A stretch of 64,000 nucleotides of DNA. It comes from JBBWZH01 sp035544115. GTDB lineage: Bacteria > Actinomycetota > Actinomycetes > Mycobacteriales > CADCTP01. Where the stretch lies: assembly GCA_963714145.1 (NCBI GenBank), contig OY970235.1, positions 1,612,001 to 1,676,000 of the forward strand. The letters are read 5' to 3'. The notes beneath the pieces were generated by a model that did not search any database, was not told where the DNA came from, and was given only the letters and a program-made list of their open reading frames with translations. Both the position numbers and the translations under genes were made by a program. The number at the start of each line of letters is the position of its first letter. The first letter of the stretch is position 1. Shown in pieces: positions 58,850-64,000 of the stretch.

Positions 58850-59626
58850 GTGTCCACTCCACTGCCGCCGCACATGCACCGCCGGATGGCCGAGTCGTTC
58901 GGGATCGATGCGCTGGGATACGACCGAAGCCGGCCGCCGTACCCGGACGCGGTGATCGGACGGATCGTGGCCGCAGCGCCGGGTCCTGGCTTTCTGGATG
59001 TGGGCTGCGGGACCGGCATCGAGGCGCGCCAGTTCCGGGCCGCCGGGTGCAGGGTGCTCGGGGTCGAGGCGGATCCGCGGATGGCGGACTTCGCGCGCGG
59101 CAGCGGTCTGGAGGTTGAGGTCGACACGTTCGAGGCGTGGGAGCCGGAGGGCCGGCGCTTCGACGCGGTGGTGTCCGGTACGGCCTGGCATTGGGTCGAC
59201 CCGGTGATCGGTGCGGTCAAGGCGAGGCAGGTGCTGCGGCCGGGCGGTGTGCTGGCTCCGTTCGGCAGCGTGTACGAGTTGCCGACCGCCGCGGCGGATG
59301 CGCTCGCCGCGGTGTACCAGCGAGTCGTCCCGGACGCACCGATCCGGCCGCCGGCCTCGATGCTGGACGGCTATCAAGCCCTGTACGCCCGAGCCGCGGA
59401 CGGAATCCGGGAGGCGGGGGGCTTCGGCGAGCCGGAGATCTGGCGGTACGACTGGCAGCGGTCCTACGCCCGGGACGACCTGCTGAACCTGATCGCGACC
59501 TCCGGCGGTCTCACCAGCCTGCCGCCGGACACGGTTGCGGAGGTGCTGGCCGCAGTCGGCGCGGCGCTCGACAGCACAGTCACGTTGCCCTACGCCACCT
59601 GGGGCCTGACCGCGGCCGGCGTCTGA
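58850..59626 (+). CDS. Class I SAM-dependent methyltransferase
   Basis: 258 residues. Motif I is GPGFLDVGCGTGIEARQFRA, followed by CRVLGVEADPRMADFAR (acidic loop) and FDAVVSGTAWHWVDPVIG, the trans-aconitate/UbiE-like class with the HWxxP-type motif. VLRPGGVLAPFGSVYEL is the post-III strand. The acceptor is not identifiable; the family methylates small molecules. The GTG start has a TAGATT box 12 bases upstream (ends six bases before the GTG), suggesting a leaderless transcript. Its GC content matches the chromosome rather than the large gene at the right end. Confidence 0.88.
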   Translation: MSTPLPPHMHRRMAESFGIDALGYDRSRPPYPDAVIGRIVAAAPGPGFLDVGCGTGIEARQFRAAGCRVLGVEADPRMADFARGSGLEVEVDTFEAWEPEGRRFDAVVSGTAWHWVDPVIGAVKARQVLRPGGVLAPFGSVYELPTAAADALAAVYQRVVPDAPIRPPASMLDGYQALYARAADGIREAGGFGEPEIWRYDWQRSYARDDLLNLIATSGGLTSLPPDTVAEVLAAVGAALDSTVTLPYATWGLTAAGV

Positions 59627-59927
59627 CCGGGCCAACTGCCCGTGAGTGTCGCAGATCCACTCAACCCGCCGCAGGCCGCAGATCCCCTAAGTAGCCGACC
59701 TCACCGCGCGCGGCCCGCTCCGCGGCACGACAGCGCAGTTGATCTTGATGTTTGAGGATCTTGATGTTCAGCGGGTGCCCGACGCGGTTGACCGCATGAG
59801 CAGGCTGTTGATCATAAACGGTGGCGGGCGGCCCACCGGGCCTGTAGCGAGGCGTCGATCACCGTCACCCATGGCGGAGGCGGCCTGTTCATCGCCGCAG
59901 CGTGGACCGGTACGGCAGGATGGGAGT
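59627..59927. other. Gene-free stretch with a direct repeat
   Basis: 301 bases without a credible gene. A 12-base direct repeat GATCTTGATGTT occurs at 59741-59752 and 59757-59768, separated by TGAG. This resembles debris of a mobile element but no terminal inverted repeat or transposase fragment was recognised. Confidence 0.35.
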
Positions 59928-60488
59928 GTGAGGCTGGTCGACTGCGCGCTGTGCGGGCGACCGGTGCACGATCATGACCGGCACATCCGGTTCCGCCTGC
60001 CCGACCCGGTCCTGGCCACCCCGGAGCGGGAACAGGCTGCCGGCGTCTGGCTCAGCCATGAGGACGCGAACAACTCGGTCATGATGCAGGTCCCCGAGGT
60101 CGGGCCGTTCGTGCGTGCTCTGCTGCCGGTCCGGCTGACCGGCGGGTACACCGTCACCTTCGGGGTCTGGATCGGCGTGGCTCCGCCCGACCTGCAGCGG
60201 GCATTCCAGTCGTGGTGGAGCCCGGACTATCCACAGTTGCAGTTGACCGGTCGACTGGCCAACACACTGCCCTACTGGGGACTGCTCGCCGCTCATCTCC
60301 CTCGAATGAAGCACCGACCGACCATAAGACCAGGTCGGAAACGGTCGACCGTATGGAGCGGTGGTCGAGAGTGGCTCGGTTGCTCCGTGAGCACCATTCT
60401 GAGTAAGCCGCGCCCGGATCGACCATCGCGTGTCGGTACCGCAGCGGCCAACAGCCTAGTCTTGGCCACGACGGGAGCGCTCAGCTGA
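59928..60488 (+). CDS. DUF2199-like protein
   Basis: 186 residues starting VRLVDCALCGRPVHDHDRHI. The N-terminal part, with CxxC, PVLATPEREQAAGVWLSHED, VGPFVRALLPVRLTGGYTVT and FGVWIGVAPPDLQRAFQSWW, matches the DUF2199 pattern of cytoplasmic proteins of unknown function. The C-terminal 65 residues (after TLPYWGLLAAHL) become basic and low in family character, so the end may be altered by an old frameshift or by its overlap with the neighbouring gene. GTG start; no strong ribosome binding site. Its last 33 bases overlap the convergent large gene. Confidence 0.6.
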   Translation: MRLVDCALCGRPVHDHDRHIRFRLPDPVLATPEREQAAGVWLSHEDANNSVMMQVPEVGPFVRALLPVRLTGGYTVTFGVWIGVAPPDLQRAFQSWWSPDYPQLQLTGRLANTLPYWGLLAAHLPRMKHRPTIRPGRKRSTVWSGGREWLGCSVSTILSKPRPDRPSRVGTAAANSLVLATTGALS

Positions 60489-63400
60489 GTGATCTTCTCG
60501 TCGCGAGTCATGCTCGTAACTTTCTGCCAATGACCGGAGGATGGCCGCAGTACGCGGCCAGCCGTCTGCGTATTTGTCGGCATCAGAGCGATACTTAGCT
60601 GCCAGGGATCGTTCCTGACCGCCGCCGGACTCAGGGGAGCGAGTGGTCACGCCTCGTCGGTTTAGTATCGCCACGTAGAACCCTGTATCGATCGAAGCGC
60701 TATGCAAGCTTTCGAGAAGATTGCGAACCGCAAGACTGGGCCACGCTCCATCTGGTTCAGCCGGTATCCTTGCAAGGACGTTTCCGATCTTTTCGGAGCC
60801 GATCGCGAGACGATCTGCGCTTTCGAGTCCCCTTATCGCCTGTGAGATCCACGCGGCGAGCATGTCGGCGTCAACGCTGCCATCTTCCTGCACGCCTGGC
60901 GAGGGCGACCAGTCATCAAGCAGACGGTAGGCGTTCAACACTCGCCCTTCGTCGGCGGGTGCGACCGGGGGCTCTTCCTCTGTAGAGGCAGGTCTAAATA
61001 CGGTCGAGACCATCTCGACGAAGAAGTTTGGGTCGCGTGCGAGTAGCCTGCCTAGCATCCGCGGGTTCGCGTCGTACCCGAGAGCCGGTAAATACGCCCA
61101 CTCTAGACGGGCAATTCGCTCCCACCCAAGGGTAGCCTCATAATCGTAGAATAGGTCGAAGAGTTGATTGAAGCTGTACTGACGAAGTCCACCGATCTCC
61201 GGATCGTCAGCCACTATAAGTGACTCAAGCGCGGAGGCCGCGGGATCTACAAGAAGCTCGATGTCTGCCGCATCGCGCCTAGCATACAATTGGACCAATG
61301 CGAGGGCGACCGCATTCCTGCCAACCGCCATAAGGCGCCCCACGGCGTGAGCGACGTAGGCGAACCCCGGGCCCAGCCCGTACGGCTGGAACTTCTTCCA
61401 GAACTCACCCGCCACCTCTTGGCCGAGTTGGTCGGCTCTCTGCCACGCACGAGGGTAGTCGGCAGTGCTCAGAAGCAGGAGGGCTTGATGCATCGCCGAA
61501 AGGTCCGACATTCGCTCGAGAGCGGCTTCGAGCCAGGGCCAGCCGCCCTGAACGAAGCGACGCGCAGCGTAGCTGAAACCGACGCCGGCCTCGATTGAGT
61601 CGCTAGATCCAAGTAGCGCCAATAGCCTGTCCTCGTACTTATCGCCGGTAGCGTCAGCGATAGCGACACCCACCCACCAAGGTTGTGTCGCCTCTCGCGC
61701 CAATTGACTCAGATGACCATACCCGCCCTTGGCGTCGATATCGGCAACAGCGCCCTCGCGTCGCCGGTCAAGGGCGGCCTGGTATGCCGTGTGATCTGTA
61801 CGTATTGAATCTTCGGGCAGCGGCGGCATGTAGTCTTGAAATAGCCATAAGTGCTGTTCCATCACCCCGGCAGGCTTGAACATCGACTGAACTTCATCAA
61901 TCTTTGCGAGCTCTTCTTCGGGCAGCGCCCAGACCGAATCAGTGTATTCACGATGCTTCGCGATTAGGGAGCGGAGGGACTCCCAGATCCTTGCTCTATC
62001 TTCCTCCGAGAAACTGCCGTCGACATGCTCTTGGAGTACTTCAAGCACGACCGCGCGGTCGACTGGCGGAAGGTTCGACATGTGCTGTATTAGTACAACC
62101 CGGCGCTGGGCGTCACGCCCGGAGTCCTCTACCATCCGAGCAACGACCTCGGTTATCGTCTTGAAGTACTCGACGTTTGTGACTTTGAGCTTGGTTGGTT
62201 TCCAGCCACGGAATACCGGCTCGTGAATTGGCATGTGTATACCGTGCGTCTCGGGCAGCATGGTTAGCATCAATTGCCAGGCTACGGCGGGGTGACGTGT
62301 ACGCAAGCCGTCGACAACCGCGAATCGTCGATTTACATCGACGGAGTTGTCTGGATGCCAGGGATTGAACACCGCAGTCAACGTAGCCGCAGGGCGGTTA
62401 CTCATCTTTCCGCCAGGATCGATTTCTGCAAGGCGGGCAAGTACTTCCACCGCTCTCCCGAAGTGAGCGCTCGACCAGATGGCGGATTCCAACGCCCACA
62501 GGAGGCCGGTGTGAGGGGACCTCCCTCCGAACAGTCCCCCGACGCTTTCAGCGTCAAATAGGCCCGCGAGTAGAGGGCGATCACCATCGAGGCCTTTCTC
62601 CACCTCTGTGAGGAACGCATCTGGCGATGCTTCGGCAAGAAGCGGAAGAATGTCCGCGAGCGAGATCCACAGACTACAATTAATGTCACCGTTGGCGGCA
62701 TCTAGTATCTGCCGTACCTGAGACGAAGCCCAATTCGCGCCGTTCGTTCCAGAACCGGCCTCGACACGTTCGCCGTGCACGCCGAGCAATGCCAAGGTCG
62801 AGGCTATGCCGCGTCGTAACTCGGAGGAGTAGACGCGAACCTTTCCCTCCAACGACGCCCGCCAATGTTTGTCCGCTGGGAGCTCTAGCGCGGGATCGAT
62901 CTCGCACAATACGTTTTGGACGATTGGACCGAGGCGCGCTAGATCGTCGGGCTGTACTTGCGCCGCCAACTGGCTCCAGGCGTCATAGGCTGAGACGAGC
63001 GCCCAGACTGCATCGACCCGTCCGACGAGAGGATCCGCCATAACTGCAAGGCGGGTAGCCGCCTCTCGCAGGTCGTCGTAGGTGCTGCCGCCAAGACTTG
63101 CTAGGGCGTCCTTGTCGCCCTCACGACCCTCATTCCATGTTCCCGCGAGCAGCACGCCGCGGATCGGCCGAGCGGCAGGCTGTTCGGCCCACGGCGGCTG
63201 GTGGAGTTCTGGCTTGTTAGCCAGATCCCGCCGCAGGGCGAGCAAGCTGCGGCGCGCAAGACGCCCAAGCTTGTCGGCTCGCTGATCGTCAATGCCACTC
63301 CCCTTGAGGGCATCGGCCACCTCGGCAGGATCAATTGGTGGTAGTTCGATGTCGGCAGAAGCGGCCTGAACTAGTGGAACCACGATATGATGATGCGACG

Positions 63401-64000
63401 CGGGGAGAGGTTCGGCGCGAGTCTGTTGAGTTGTCGGAATCAGAACAAGCGGTCTTGACTGAGCGAGGAGAGCGCGGTAGGTGACTACGTCATCAACAAA
63501 TGCTGCTCACGCTTTTAGCACATCCTCGCCGCTTGCGGCGAGTTGCAACAGGGCGGCCGCAATGAATGCCTGCACCTCCTCCAAACTACCGCCCTTAATT
63601 GTGGTGACCTGAGGAGACCTGTTGAGGCGCGCGATCAGGTCCGCCTGAGAATTGCTCGCTTCATTTTGGGTAGAACGACGCGCAAGGACTACCGCCGGTG
63701 TGAGCGTCGGCGTGGTAGCGGAAGCCCAAGCGTTCCACCAGAGATCCACCGGCCTCAAACCATATGGATTACGCCCGAGGACTTGAGATATCCATGCATG
63801 TGTGATTGGCGCACTTTCCAGCCACGTCTCGATATCGTCAACACCGAGCGCGCGTACCTCCTTCCATTTCCCGTCTGCAGTGCGACCGGCTGCCCAAGTT
63901 TGACGCTGAACCCAGGGCCTTAGCGCCGCCGCGATGTAGGTGCAGCTCTGCGTCGGCGAACCATCGGGCGTGCTATCCCGCTTCTTGTAATCTCGGTCAG
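60456..64000 (-). pseudogene. Large protein of unknown family, interrupted by an in-frame TGA, truncated by the window
   Basis: On the minus strand a single frame is open from the window edge to 60456 (about 1180 codons) except for one TGA at 63507-63509. Before the stop it reads QSCTYIAAALRPWVQRQTW, WKEVRALGVDDIETWLESAP, TPTLTPAVVLARRS and TIKGGSLEEVQAFIAAALLQ. After it, AAFVDDVVTYRALLAQSRPL, SADIELPPIDPAEVADALK and LARRSLLALRRDLANKPELH continue the same protein, ending with long helical repeats (HTGLLWALESAIWSSAHFGR; ETHGIHMPIHEPVF). If the TGA was CGA the protein is whole. No ATP-binding GxxxxGKS is visible in the part seen. Base composition is clearly less GC-rich than the rest of the window. 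Similar large proteins occur in actinobacterial defence-like loci, but I cannot name the family. A downstream part could restart at GTG 63383 as a 975-residue protein. Confidence 0.6.

Noticed and set aside
63507..63509. Selenocysteine codon
   Set aside because: No candidate SECIS hairpin was recognised after the TGA and no family reason for Sec; a CGA to TGA change is simpler.
63383..63510. Independent gene starting at GTG 63383
   Set aside because: The same frame continues upstream for at least 160 codons apart from one TGA, and the residues between the TGA and 63383 look like normal protein, so an interrupted gene is more likely.

Overview
The window is about 64 kb of very GC-rich DNA with actinobacterial features: frequent GTG starts, many 1-4 base ATGA/GTGA gene overlaps, a GlnX-GlnH-PknG signalling operon, LuxR-type two-component regulators, F420/FMN luciferase-like oxidoreductases and Fkb-type polyketide enzymes. 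It probably comes from a Micromonospora- or Actinoplanes-like soil actinomycete, but the genus is not proven by anything seen here.

Layout. 1-6 kb: the start of a DinB-like enzyme, two secreted glycosidases (GH43 with ricin-type lectin repeats; a clan GH-A enzyme), two secreted proteins of unknown role and a stand-alone TOPRIM protein. 6.2-9.3 kb: an operon of a small membrane protein, an ECF-like sigma factor and an M48 membrane protease whose reading frame is broken by one extra base. 9.3-14.7 kb: a two-component system divergent from an FtsX-type ABC exporter. 14.9-24 kb: a kinase-fold phosphotransferase, a sulfur-type operon (short cysteine leader peptide, acetyltransferase, two luciferase-like monooxygenases), and an arsenic locus (arsM divergent from an ArsR-acetyltransferase fusion, with three identical-architecture operator palindromes). 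24-33.7 kb: a tightly coupled signalling operon, read on the minus strand as GlnX, GlnH, a repeat-rich helical protein, PknG-type kinase, PP2C phosphatase, VWA protein and FHA protein.

35.7-51.5 kb is the most notable part: a compact hybrid assembly line. It has a KAS III-like enzyme, a C-A-T NRPS, a 2819-residue KS-(dead AT remnant)-ACP-C-A-T-E megasynthase, then a free ACP, an acyl-CoA dehydrogenase-like protein and an FkbH-like HAD protein. The last three and the KAS III-like enzyme recall the glyceryl-ACP chemistry of tetronates and of alkoxymalonyl extender units. There is no thioesterase and no working AT in the window. I do not recognise this combination as a described cluster.

51.5-57.7 kb: leucine-rich repeat protein, small membrane protein, metallo-beta-lactamase-fold hydrolase, LuxR regulator divergent from an RTX-repeat secreted protein, and an F420-type LLM oxidoreductase. 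57.8-64 kb: tRNA-Leu(GAG), followed by a frameshifted and truncated integrase, a methyltransferase, a DUF2199-like protein and a large, visibly less GC-rich gene interrupted by one in-frame TGA and running off the window. This end looks like a decayed genomic island at a tRNA gene.

Across the window an unusual number of proteins carry in-frame, short-period coding repeats (Gly/Ala/Pro/Ser-rich), most densely in the assembly-line linkers.
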